Of a DNA stretch of 11,815 nt, positions 1-5,452 are shown piece after piece. The translations under genes and the position numbers were made by a program. How positions within the stretch are numbered: the stretch's first letter is position 1; the number at the start of each line of letters is the position of its first letter. Source of the stretch: Caryophanales bacterium UBA1427 (lineage in GTDB: Bacteria > Bacillota_I > Bacilli_A > ML615J-28 > CAG-313); the NCBI GenBank assembly GCA_002329485.1, contig DCTZ01000043.1, positions 1 to 11,815 on the forward strand, in the 5' to 3' direction. Under the pieces are notes generated by a model. That model was not told the DNA's origin, searched no databases, and saw nothing but the letters and a program-made list of their open reading frames with translations.

Positions 1-42
1 GTAATCAGTAGGTTGTGGGTTCAATTCCTATAGTCGGCACCA
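1..42 (+). tRNA. tRNA-Thr, 3' part only (anticodon NGT, probably TGT)
   Basis: The right half of a tRNA cut by the window edge. Counting back from the encoded CCA (40-42) gives discriminator A39, acceptor 3' strand 32-38, T arm 15-31 with loop TTCAATT at 20-26, variable loop 10-14 and the anticodon-stem 3' side at 5-9. Bases G1 and T2 are then positions 35 and 36 of the anticodon, so it reads ACN codons. A37 after U36 fits the t6A modification site. The acceptor strand AGTCGGC and the position before tRNA-Lys match a Bacillus-type tRNA-Thr(TGT). The wobble base is outside the window. Confidence 0.88.
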
Positions 43-48
43 GTTTAT

Positions 49-124
49 GTCCTCGTAGCTCAGTCGGCAGAGCAACTGACTTTTAATCAGTGGGTCGGAC
101 GTTCGAATCGTCTCGGGGACACCA
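49..124 (+). tRNA. tRNA-Lys (TTT)
   Basis: A full cloverleaf. Acceptor GTCCTCG (49-55) pairs with CGGGGAC (114-120) with one T-G wobble. The discriminator is A121 and CCA is encoded at 122-124. The anticodon loop CTTTTAA has anticodon TTT at 82-84, on the stem ACTGA/TCAGT. It reads both AAA and AAG. It lies 6 bp after tRNA-Thr, so the two are surely co-transcribed. Confidence 0.97.
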
Positions 125-146
125 TTTTCATTGAATTTATCATTAT

Positions 147-233
147 GCCTGAGTGGCGGAACTGGTAGACGCGCAGGACTTAAAATCCTGTGGTAGCAAT
201 ACCGTGCCGGTTCGATTCCGGCCTTAGGCACCA
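147..233 (+). tRNA. tRNA-Leu (TAA)
   Basis: A class II tRNA with a long variable arm, giving 87 nt in total. Acceptor GCCTGAG (147-153) pairs with CTTAGGC (223-229). The discriminator is A230 and CCA is at 231-233. The anticodon stem CAGGA/TCCTG holds loop CTTAAAA with anticodon TAA at 181-183, reading UUA and UUG leucine codons. Confidence 0.97.
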
Positions 234-242
234 ATCTTATGT

Positions 243-318
243 GGGTCCTTAGCTCAGCTGGGAGAGCACCTGTTTTGCACGCAGGGGGTCGAGGGTTCGA
301 GTCCCTTAGGATCCACCA
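243..318 (+). tRNA. tRNA-Ala (TGC)
   Basis: Acceptor GGGTCCT (243-249) pairs with AGGATCC (308-314). The third pair is G-U, the G3:U70 identity element that alanyl-tRNA synthetase recognises. The anticodon TGC is at 276-278 in loop TTTGCAC. The discriminator is A315 and CCA is encoded at 316-318. Confidence 0.97.
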
Positions 319-329
319 TTTCTATATCG

Positions 330-406
330 GGCGGTGTAGCTTAGTTGGCAAGAGCGTTCGGTTCATACCCGAAAGGTCGGGGGTTCAAATCCCTCCGCCG
401 CTACCA
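330..406 (+). tRNA. tRNA-Met, elongator (CAT)
   Basis: Acceptor GGCGGTG (330-336) pairs with CGCCGCT (396-402), so the 1-72 position is a G-U pair and not the C-A mismatch of an initiator. The anticodon is CAT at 364-366 on stem TTCGG/CCGAA, which lacks the three G-C pairs next to the loop typical of initiators. It closely resembles the Bacillus elongator tRNA-Met, as I recall that sequence. CCA is at 404-406. Confidence 0.93.
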
Positions 407-435
407 ATTCAAGTAACGAAAGCGGAAAACCATAG

Positions 436-512
436 GGACCCGTAGCTCAGTTGGTCAGAGCTCCCGGCTCATAACCGGTTGGTCGTAGGTTCGAGTCCTA
501 CTGGGTCCACCA
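436..512 (+). tRNA. tRNA-Ile2 (CAT, expected lysidine at C34)
   Basis: The gene has a CAT anticodon at 470-472 but is best read as the minor isoleucine tRNA for AUA, whose C34 is changed to lysidine by TilS. The acceptor GGACCCG/TGGGTCC, the loop CTCATAA between GG and CC, and the T arm resemble Bacillus tRNA-Ile(CAU). It also sits in the Ile slot of the Met-Ile-Ser-fMet order. The outermost anticodon-stem position, C463 opposite T479, is mismatched. The alternative is a second elongator tRNA-Met. Confidence 0.85.
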
Positions 513-532
513 TTATTCCTTAAAGCAATTAC

Positions 533-623
533 GGAGGAATACCCAAGTTTGGCTGAAGGGATCGGTCTTGAAAACCGACAGGGTGTAATAGCCGCGGGGG
601 TTCGAATCCCTCTTCCTCCGCCA
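533..623 (+). tRNA. tRNA-Ser (TGA)
   Basis: A class II tRNA of 91 nt with a long, GC-rich variable arm. Acceptor GGAGGAA (533-539) pairs fully with TTCCTCC (613-619). The discriminator is G620, as expected for serine, and CCA is at 621-623. The anticodon stem TCGGT/ACCGA holds loop CTTGAAA with anticodon TGA at 569-571, reading UCA-type serine codons. Confidence 0.96.
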
Positions 624-637
624 TTCAACATTCATAT

Positions 638-713
638 CGCGGGGTGGAGCAGCTGGTAGCTCACCGGGCTCATAACCCGGAGGTCGTAGGTTCAAATCCT
701 TCCCCCGCAACCA
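638..713 (+). tRNA. tRNA-fMet, initiator (CAT)
   Basis: The initiator hallmarks are both visible. The 1-72 position is an unpaired C638-A709, and the anticodon stem CCGGG/CCCGG puts three G-C pairs (GGG/CCC) directly against loop CTCATAA. The anticodon CAT is at 671-673. The discriminator is A710 and CCA is encoded at 711-713. Confidence 0.96.
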
Positions 714-718
714 TTGAT

Positions 719-794
719 GGTCCCATGGTGTAGTGGTTAACATGCCAGTCTGTCACACTGGAGATCGCGAGTTCAAGTCTCGTTGGGACCGCCA
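719..794 (+). tRNA. tRNA-Asp (GTC)
   Basis: Acceptor GGTCCCA (719-725) pairs with TGGGACC (784-790). The discriminator is G791, an Asp identity base, and CCA is at 792-794. The anticodon stem CCAGT/ACTGG holds loop CTGTCAC with anticodon GTC at 752-754. Confidence 0.97.
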
Positions 795-797
795 TCT

Positions 798-873
<76 letters not shown>

Positions 874-891
874 TTATCATATCCCCCTTAT

Positions 892-917
892 AAAAGTCAC
901 GTTCGTGACTTTTTTTA
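892..917 (+). terminator. Intrinsic terminator of the tRNA cluster
   Basis: A 9-bp hairpin (AAAAGTCAC, 892-900, pairing with GTGACTTTT, 905-913) has the tetraloop GTTC and a run of seven T at 910-916. It directly follows the last tRNA and closes the cluster transcript. Confidence 0.93.
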
Positions 918-930
918 TTATAAACTTTGC

Positions 931-958
931 TTAAAGAAAAAATAAATTATAGTATAAT
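931..958 (+). promoter_or_regulatory. Probable sigmaA-type promoter of the HAD hydrolase gene
   Basis: A perfect -10 box TATAAT lies at 953-958, with a weak -35 candidate TTAAAG at 931-936 (16-bp spacing). It is in the AT-rich gap between the tRNA terminator and the start codon at 985. The purine-rich stretch at 970-980 (AGAAAGGAAA) is the likely ribosome-binding site. The -35 assignment is uncertain. Confidence 0.5.
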
Positions 959-984
959 TAATCGGAAAGAAGAAAGGAAAATTT

Positions 985-1698
985 ATGAATACAATATTGT
1001 TTGACTTGGACGGAACGTTGCTTCCGCTTAACAATGATGATTTTGAGAAAGCATACTTTTACGCTTTGGGCAAAAAGTTCGAATCCCTGGGTCTCGATAA
1101 AGAATCGATGATTAAAGCCGTATGGGCGGGAACGGTCGCCATGTTTGAAAACAACGGCTTAAAAACCAACGAAGACGCTTTTTGGGATACTTTTTCCGCT
1201 CTGTCGAAAATACCCAAAGACAAAATCGAAAAAGAATTCGAGCAGTTTTATCTGAATGATTTCGGATTCGTCAAAAGAATTACCAGTCCCACGCCGTTTG
1301 CCCGACAAATCATCGCTGGTTTGAAAGAAAAAGGATATACCCTTGTGCTTGCCACCAATCCGGTATTTCCGAAGGTTGCGACCCACCAACGCATCAAATG
1401 GGCAGGCCTTGACGTAAGCGACTTTGCTTATATTACCACTTACGAAAACTTCTCTTATTGCAAACCCGATTTGGCGTACTACCGGGAATTGCTGGTAAAA
1501 ATCAATAAAACTCCGGGCGAATGCCTGATGGTCGGAAACGACGCAACCGAAGACATGATCGTAAGCAAACTGGGAATCGAAACGTTTCTTTTGACCGATT
1601 ATCTGATTAATACCGAAAACCTCGATATCAGCAGCTTCAGACCGGGTGGTTGGGAAGATTTGATTAAACTGGTTAACGAACTTCCTTGTCTTAAATGA
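985..1698 (+). CDS. HAD-superfamily hydrolase, probable small-molecule phosphatase
   Basis: The 237-residue product carries all four haloacid dehalogenase motifs. Motif I is DLDGT (D7 nucleophile, D9 acid/base). Motif II is the Thr of LATNP (T124). Motif III is the Lys of CKPD (K160). Motif IV is GNDATED (D186, D190), which holds Mg2+. The stretch between motifs I and II (about residues 15-115) is a mostly helical cap of the C1 type, as in phosphoglycolate phosphatase-like and YjjG-like enzymes. This supports hydrolysis of a phosphate ester in the cytoplasm, but the substrate cannot be told from the motifs. It has its own upstream promoter, is preceded by the tRNA terminator and ends in TGA. 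No terminator is seen before the next gene 93 bp on. Nothing links it to the glucan operon. Confidence 0.9.
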   Translation: MNTILFDLDGTLLPLNNDDFEKAYFYALGKKFESLGLDKESMIKAVWAGTVAMFENNGLKTNEDAFWDTFSALSKIPKDKIEKEFEQFYLNDFGFVKRITSPTPFARQIIAGLKEKGYTLVLATNPVFPKVATHQRIKWAGLDVSDFAYITTYENFSYCKPDLAYYRELLVKINKTPGECLMVGNDATEDMIVSKLGIETFLLTDYLINTENLDISSFRPGGWEDLIKLVNELPCLK

Positions 1699-1743
1699 GG
1701 CCAAAAAACCGTTATCAAAATAGGGGGCAAGATTTGTCGAATG

Positions 1744-1752
1744 TGATATAAT
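1744..1752 (+). promoter_or_regulatory. Extended -10 promoter of the FAD dehydrogenase gene
   Basis: TGATATAAT is a perfect extended -10 element (TGn followed by TATAAT at 1747-1752). No convincing -35 lies 17 bp upstream, which is tolerable for an extended -10 promoter. It lies in the gap between the HAD gene and the next start codon at 1792. Confidence 0.55.
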
Positions 1753-1781
1753 AATCAAGGGATAATTCCAGGGGTTTTTAA

Positions 1782-1788
1782 AGAGGTG
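1782..1788 (+). promoter_or_regulatory. Ribosome-binding site that sets the start at 1792
   Basis: AGAGGTG matches the 16S anti-SD well and sits 3-9 bases before the ATG at 1792. The in-frame GTG at 1786 is part of this SD itself, so it is unlikely to be the start codon. Confidence 0.75.
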
Positions 1789-1791
1789 CGT

Positions 1792-3213
1792 ATGAAAACA
1801 AATTATGACGTCATTGTTGTGGGAGCGGGACCGACCGGGATTTTTGCTTCTTACGAACTGATGACCAAAGATCCTAATGTTTCGATTCTCTTGGTAGACA
1901 AAGGGCTTGATATATATAAAAGACATTGCCCGCTCTTAAACAAACAGGTTAAGCAATGCCCGATTGACACCAAAGGCCGAAACGGCTGTCATCCGAGTTG
2001 TTCCATTACCTGCGGATTCGGGGGAAGCGGCGCTTATTCCGACGGCAAATTCAATATCACGAGCGAATTCGGCGGCTGGATGAACGAATACCTGCCGGAC
2101 GAAGAAGTTCTGTCGTTAATTAGATATGTCGATGGAATCAATCTAAAACACGGAGCTCCGGAAGAACTGACCGACCCCAACACCGAGGAAGTTTACCGAT
2201 TGGAAAAGAAAGCCATCGCAAGCGGTCTGAAACTTTTGCGCAGCCAGGTTCGCCATATGGGTACGGAAGTCAACCTGAATGTTTTGAAAAGCATCCGGGA
2301 ACATTTGGCCCAAAGGGTCGACTTGATGTTTCGTGCGAATGTCGTGGATATTATCGTGGAAGACGGTTTCGTGAAAGGAATAGTGCTCGAAGACGGTACC
2401 GAAATATATGCCAGATATGTCGTTTTGGGAGTAGGCCGGACCGGCTCGAACTGGCTACGTCAAACCTTGGTGAAATACGGCGTCGAGTTTTCTAACAATA
2501 AAGTCGATGTCGGCGTCAGAGTCGAAACCAACAACATCATCATGGACGAAATCAACAAATACCTTTATGAGGGCAAGTTTATCTATACGACAAGCGTGGG
2601 AACTCAGGTAAGAACGTTTTGTTCGAACCCTAACGGTCATGTGGTTATTGAAAACCACGAAGGCGTGATGATTTGCAACGGGCATTCCTTCCATGACGAA
2701 AAACTCGGCAGCAAAAACACCAATTTTGCCCTGCTCGTTTCGCATGAGTTTGATACCCCGTTCAAAGATCCCAACGAATACGCCATGGAAATTTCGCGTC
2801 TAGCCAATAAGCTGAGCGGCGGAAGCGTTATTGTGCAAAACTACGGCGATATTTTACAGGGCCGACGTTCCACGAAAAAACGTATCGACGAAGGTTTTGT
2901 CAAACCGACTTTGAAAGAAGCGGTTCCGGGCGATCTTAGCCTGATCTTGCCTTACAAAACCATGAAATCACTGATTGAAATGATTGAAGTCTTAAACAAC
3001 GTCACGCCGGGAATTGCCAGTTCGCATACCCTCTTTTACGGAGTGGAAGCAAAGTTCTATTCCGACCGTGTCAAAGTAAGCAACGAATTCGAAACCAAAA
3101 TCGATAACCTCTTTGTCGGCGGAGACGGAGCGGGAATCACCAGAGGATTGGCTCAGTCGGCCGCAAACGGAATATATATTGCCAGGGTTATCGCCGACCG
3201 TTTGAAGAAATAA
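1792..3213 (+). CDS. Uncharacterised FAD-dependent dehydrogenase, COG2509 type
   Basis: The 473-residue product begins with a Rossmann dinucleotide-binding fold: GAGPTG at residues 11-16, with the acidic end of the second strand at D36. Near the C-terminus, VGGDGAG followed by a helix with GLAQSAANG is the second FAD-contacting motif. Between residues 46 and 74 lie five cysteines (46, 56, 66, 70, 74), with CHPSC and CSITC spacings, followed by GFGGSGAYSDGK. This pattern belongs, to my knowledge, to the COG2509 group of uncharacterised FAD dehydrogenases found widely in Firmicutes and beyond. The cysteines could bind a metal or iron-sulfur centre, or act in redox, but that is inference. There is no signal peptide, so it is cytoplasmic. 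The start at 1792 is preferred over the GTG at 1786 because of the SD position. It has its own promoter and terminator and seems to be a single-gene unit. Confidence 0.85.
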   Translation: MKTNYDVIVVGAGPTGIFASYELMTKDPNVSILLVDKGLDIYKRHCPLLNKQVKQCPIDTKGRNGCHPSCSITCGFGGSGAYSDGKFNITSEFGGWMNEYLPDEEVLSLIRYVDGINLKHGAPEELTDPNTEEVYRLEKKAIASGLKLLRSQVRHMGTEVNLNVLKSIREHLAQRVDLMFRANVVDIIVEDGFVKGIVLEDGTEIYARYVVLGVGRTGSNWLRQTLVKYGVEFSNNKVDVGVRVETNNIIMDEINKYLYEGKFIYTTSVGTQVRTFCSNPNGHVVIENHEGVMICNGHSFHDEKLGSKNTNFALLVSHEFDTPFKDPNEYAMEISRLANKLSGGSVIVQNYGDILQGRRSTKKRIDEGFVKPTLKEAVPGDLSLILPYKTMKSLIEMIEVLNNVTPGIASSHTLFYGVEAKFYSDRVKVSNEFETKIDNLFVGGDGAGITRGLAQSAANGIYIARVIADRLKK

Positions 3214-3241
3214 ATTCAAATAAATCGATAAGAACATTCCC

Positions 3242-3272
3242 AAGCCCGTGCCGGTACCGGTCCGGGCTTTTT
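3242..3272 (+). terminator. Intrinsic terminator after the FAD dehydrogenase gene
   Basis: The outer stem AAGCCCG (3242-3248) pairs with CGGGCTT (3263-3269). Inside it, after one mismatch, a GC-rich inner stem (GCCG with CGGT) closes a GTAC loop. T3268-T3272 gives the short T run. It separates the upstream genes from the glucan operon promoter 29 bp further on. Confidence 0.9.
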
Positions 3273-3300
3273 AAATTTAAAAAAAATTTTATACAATCTA

Positions 3301-3329
3301 TTGACATATTAAATGCAGGTTGGTATAAT
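3301..3329 (+). promoter_or_regulatory. Strong sigmaA-type promoter of the glucan operon
   Basis: TTGACA (3301-3306) and TATAAT (3324-3329) are both exact consensus boxes with the ideal 17-bp spacing. The -10 is also extended by TGG at 3321-3323. The expected transcription start is about 3335-3337, giving a leader of roughly 145 nt before the start codon at 3481. A promoter this strong would need firm repression, which fits the operator-like sites downstream. Confidence 0.93.
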
Positions 3330-3334
3330 ATGTA

Positions 3335-3350
3335 ATGTAAAGGTTTACAT
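3335..3350 (+). promoter_or_regulatory. Palindrome at the transcription start, possible LacI/CcpA-family operator
   Basis: ATGTAAA (3335-3341), GG, TTTACAT (3344-3350) is a perfect 7+2+7 inverted repeat lying on the expected start of transcription. It fits the catabolite-responsive element pattern (WTGNAANCGNWNNCW) with one mismatch, GG in place of the central CG. Binding here would block initiation. A CcpA-type or LacI-type regulator is inferred, and none is encoded in the window. Confidence 0.55.
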
Positions 3351-3365
3351 TTTTTTATCACAAAT

Positions 3366-3381
3366 ATCGAAAACGTTTTAG
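3366..3381 (+). promoter_or_regulatory. LacI-family operator-like site, copy 1
   Basis: ATCGAAAACGTTTTAG contains the perfect 10-bp palindrome AAAACGTTTT centred on CG, the typical core of LacI-family operators. The same 16 bases recur at 3451-3466. It lies about 30 bp downstream of the expected transcription start. Confidence 0.75.
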
Positions 3382-3382
3382 G

Positions 3383-3434
3383 AAGAATTATTGATTATTG
3401 AAACACACTTGGCAGGATTCAATTCATAATTCTT
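3383..3434 (+). repeat. Leader inverted repeat between the two operator copies
   Basis: AAGAATTAT (3383-3391) pairs exactly with ATAATTCTT (3426-3434). Inside it, ATTGAA (3397-3402) can pair with TTCAAT (3418-3423), leaving a 15-nt apical loop. The stem is AT-rich, has no T run and lies in the 5' leader. It could be an RNA hairpin or simply chance in AT-rich DNA. Confidence 0.4.
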
Positions 3435-3450
3435 GTTCTTTTTTGGCTTT

Positions 3451-3466
3451 ATCGAAAACGTTTTAG
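3451..3466 (+). promoter_or_regulatory. LacI-family operator-like site, copy 2
   Basis: An exact copy of the 16-base site at 3366-3381, 85 bp downstream of it (about eight helical turns, so on nearly the same face of DNA). It ends one base before the ribosome-binding site of the first gene. Paired binding with looping, or a transcription roadblock, is plausible. Confidence 0.75.
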
Positions 3467-3467
3467 T

Positions 3468-3474
3468 AAAGGAG
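3468..3474 (+). promoter_or_regulatory. Ribosome-binding site that sets the start at 3481
   Basis: AAAGGAG ends 6 bases before the ATG at 3481. It rules out the in-frame upstream TTG at 3433, which would place a non-hydrophobic stretch ahead of the lipoprotein signal. Confidence 0.9.
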
Positions 3475-3480
3475 AATATC

Positions 3481-5037
3481 ATGAAAAAAATCCTGTTTAT
3501 CGCAATTCTTTTATTCGGTTTAACAATGTTCGGCTGCCAAAACGGCAATACCGACGAAAAATTCGAACGCGTGCCTATGGTGCCGGAGGAGCTTGCGGAT
3601 TCGCCCGTTCCGTATCTCGAAGGGGGTTATCAATTGGTCTGGGCCGATGAATTCAACTATACCGGACTTCCCGACAGCACCAAATGGGGCTACGATCTCG
3701 GTGTCGGCAATTGGGGTTGGGGCAACAACGAACTTCAGACATATACCAACCGTCCCGAAAATGTCTATGTCGATAACGGCGTGATGACTATCACCGCTCT
3801 TAAAGAACGCTACGACAATTCTGACTATACTTCCGCAAGAGTCGTTTCCCGCCAAAAAGGCGATTGGCTTTACGGCCGCGTGGAAGTAAGAGCCAAACTT
3901 CCGGAAGGGAAAGGTACCTGGCCGGCCATTTGGATGATGCCTACCGACAGCGTCTACGGCATCTGGCCGAAAAGCGGCGAAATCGACATTATGGAAGCGG
4001 TCGGTTATAAACCGAACCGCGTGCTCGGAACCGTTCATACGGAAAACAACTACGGCGGAAACGGTGTTGGAAGAGAAATTTCGCTTGAAAACACTGCGAC
4101 CGAATTTCACGTCTACAGTCTCGAATGGACCCCGGATGCTTTGAAGATATATGCGGACGACATTTTGGTTTCCACTTACAATAATCCGAAATTCGCCAAA
4201 GACAACCAACGTTATTGGCCGTTCGATCAACGTTTTTATCTGATCATGAATATCGCCATGGGCGGTAACCTCGGCAAAGAAGTCGATCCTAACTTCGAAA
4301 GCGCCAATATGCAAATCGATTACGTCAGAGTTTATCAGAAAGATTATACCGGGGAAGACAAAAAAGCCCCAAGTGTGGTGGAGTTGACCGAATGGCATAC
4401 GACCCAAAACTCGATTAACATTTCCTGGTCGCAGGCCAGCGACAATGTCGGAATAAGCCATTACGAAATCGTCTTAAACGGCAGACAAATCGGCGCAACC
4501 AACAAAACAAGTTATCAGATCAAAAATCTGGAAAGCGACACGACTTACAAAGTGCGCATCATCAGCGTCGATTTGGCGGGCAATTATTCCATCACCAGCA
4601 ATATCCAAATCAAAACAACCGGTGAAAACATCATTCCGGGAAGGGTGGAAGCCGAAAATGCTTATGACATCGTGGAAGGGGGAATCGCTTCCCTAACCGA
4701 GGGATACGGCGTAACCCTAAGACAAAACAGCGGCATTAACGGCTATCTGATTTTGGAACTTACGGTTAAAGAGGATGCCGAATACGAAATTTCTCTTTAT
4801 GCCACGGTCCTGCGGGCCGGAAACCAATTGTCCGTTTATCAGGTGGACGATGAGGGTAACGGCGAAAAAGCCAATACCTTCGCGCTTACACCGACCTGGG
4901 GTCTGTACGAAACAATCGAAATACCTTTTACATATATGTTAAGCAAAGGCAAATGTTTTTTCAAACTGGAAATCGCTTCGTCGAACACCGGCGATGCCAT
5001 TACAATCGATTATCTTGAGGTAAGAAAAAATGGATAA
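3481..5037 (+). CDS. Secreted GH16 endo-beta-1,3-glucanase lipoprotein (GH16-FnIII-CBM6-like)
   Basis: The 518-residue product starts with a lipoprotein signal: Lys-rich N-terminus, hydrophobic core and MFGC with lipidated Cys19 (M and F in the lipobox are slightly unusual). Residues about 50-286 form a GH16 beta-jelly-roll with WPAIWMM before the catalytic EIDIME. E167 is the nucleophile, D169 the helper and E172 the acid/base. The inserted Met in that strand is typical of laminarinases rather than lichenases. Residues about 296-380 look like a fibronectin type III domain. Residues about 384-516, starting with RVEAENA, look like a CBM6-type carbohydrate-binding module. It should cut beta-1,3-glucan (perhaps mixed-linkage) at the cell surface. 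It is the first gene of the operon, and its end overlaps the next gene by 8 bp. Exact glucan specificity is inferred. Confidence 0.93.
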   Translation: MKKILFIAILLFGLTMFGCQNGNTDEKFERVPMVPEELADSPVPYLEGGYQLVWADEFNYTGLPDSTKWGYDLGVGNWGWGNNELQTYTNRPENVYVDNGVMTITALKERYDNSDYTSARVVSRQKGDWLYGRVEVRAKLPEGKGTWPAIWMMPTDSVYGIWPKSGEIDIMEAVGYKPNRVLGTVHTENNYGGNGVGREISLENTATEFHVYSLEWTPDALKIYADDILVSTYNNPKFAKDNQRYWPFDQRFYLIMNIAMGGNLGKEVDPNFESANMQIDYVRVYQKDYTGEDKKAPSVVELTEWHTTQNSINISWSQASDNVGISHYEIVLNGRQIGATNKTSYQIKNLESDTTYKVRIISVDLAGNYSITSNIQIKTTGENIIPGRVEAENAYDIVEGGIASLTEGYGVTLRQNSGINGYLILELTVKEDAEYEISLYATVLRAGNQLSVYQVDDEGNGEKANTFALTPTWGLYETIEIPFTYMLSKGKCFFKLEIASSNTGDAITIDYLEVRKNG

Positions 5038-5452
5038 AGCAGTTGAAGTAACAGATATATCCGGCAACGGATTTGTTCCTTTGGCAAGCGTCAACAATGC
5101 GCAAATCGCTTTGCTCAGTTATATCGACGAACTTAAACTCGATAATATTTCCTACGTGGAAGCCCATAACGAAACCGACGAAATCTTCATGCTTATGGAG
5201 GGCCAATGTTTCCTGATTTTGGCTCAAGTCGATAACGGCATAATCACGGGTTTCGAGATTAAGGAAATGCAAAAAAACAAACTTTACAACGTCAAAAAAG
5301 GAGTCTTTCACCACCATGTTTTGACGGTCGATGCGAAAGTTTTGATTTACGAAAACAAAAATACCAATTACCATAATTCGACGAGAATCTATTTCGACGA
5401 TCGGACCAAAGAACTTTTAACCGAGGCATTCCGCGAGGGAAAACCAAAATGA
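5030..5452 (+). CDS. Small cupin-fold protein of unknown function
   Basis: The 140-residue protein has no signal peptide. A degenerate cupin motif 1 reads E44-x-H46-x4-E51-x6-G58, where Glu replaces the usual first His. A motif 2 candidate is KKGVFHHH with H94 in the metal-ligand position. Such proteins are single-domain beta-barrels that bind a metal or a sugar-like ligand. It could be a sugar isomerase or epimerase, an oligosaccharide sensor or a small enzyme, and I cannot choose between these. The SD is GAGG at 5017-5020. The gene overlaps the secreted GH16 by 8 bp upstream and the GH30 gene by 4 bp downstream (ATGA), so translation is coupled on both sides. This places it firmly in the glucan pathway even though its activity is unknown. 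Confidence 0.8.
   Translation: MDKAVEVTDISGNGFVPLASVNNAQIALLSYIDELKLDNISYVEAHNETDEIFMLMEGQCFLILAQVDNGIITGFEIKEMQKNKLYNVKKGVFHHHVLTVDAKVLIYENKNTNYHNSTRIYFDDRTKELLTEAFREGKPK

Noticed and set aside
1159..1926. 255-residue minus-strand frame spanning the end of the HAD gene and the start of the FAD gene
   Set aside because: It crosses two well-supported genes and their promoter gap, with no recognisable motif or SD.
3335..3356. Palindrome plus T run after the promoter as an attenuator-type terminator
   Set aside because: The stem is only about six AT-rich pairs around a tiny loop, and it lies on the transcription start, so the 5' arm would be barely transcribed. An operator is a better reading.
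3433..3480. Upstream TTG start for the first GH16 lipoprotein
   Set aside because: It would run through the second operator copy and the SD, and would place 16 residues ahead of a normal lipoprotein signal. The ATG at 3481 has an ideal SD.
3520..4461. 313-residue open frame on the minus strand inside the secreted GH16 gene
   Set aside because: It mirrors the codon pattern of the real gene, shows no domain and lies wholly within a gene with clear catalytic motifs.
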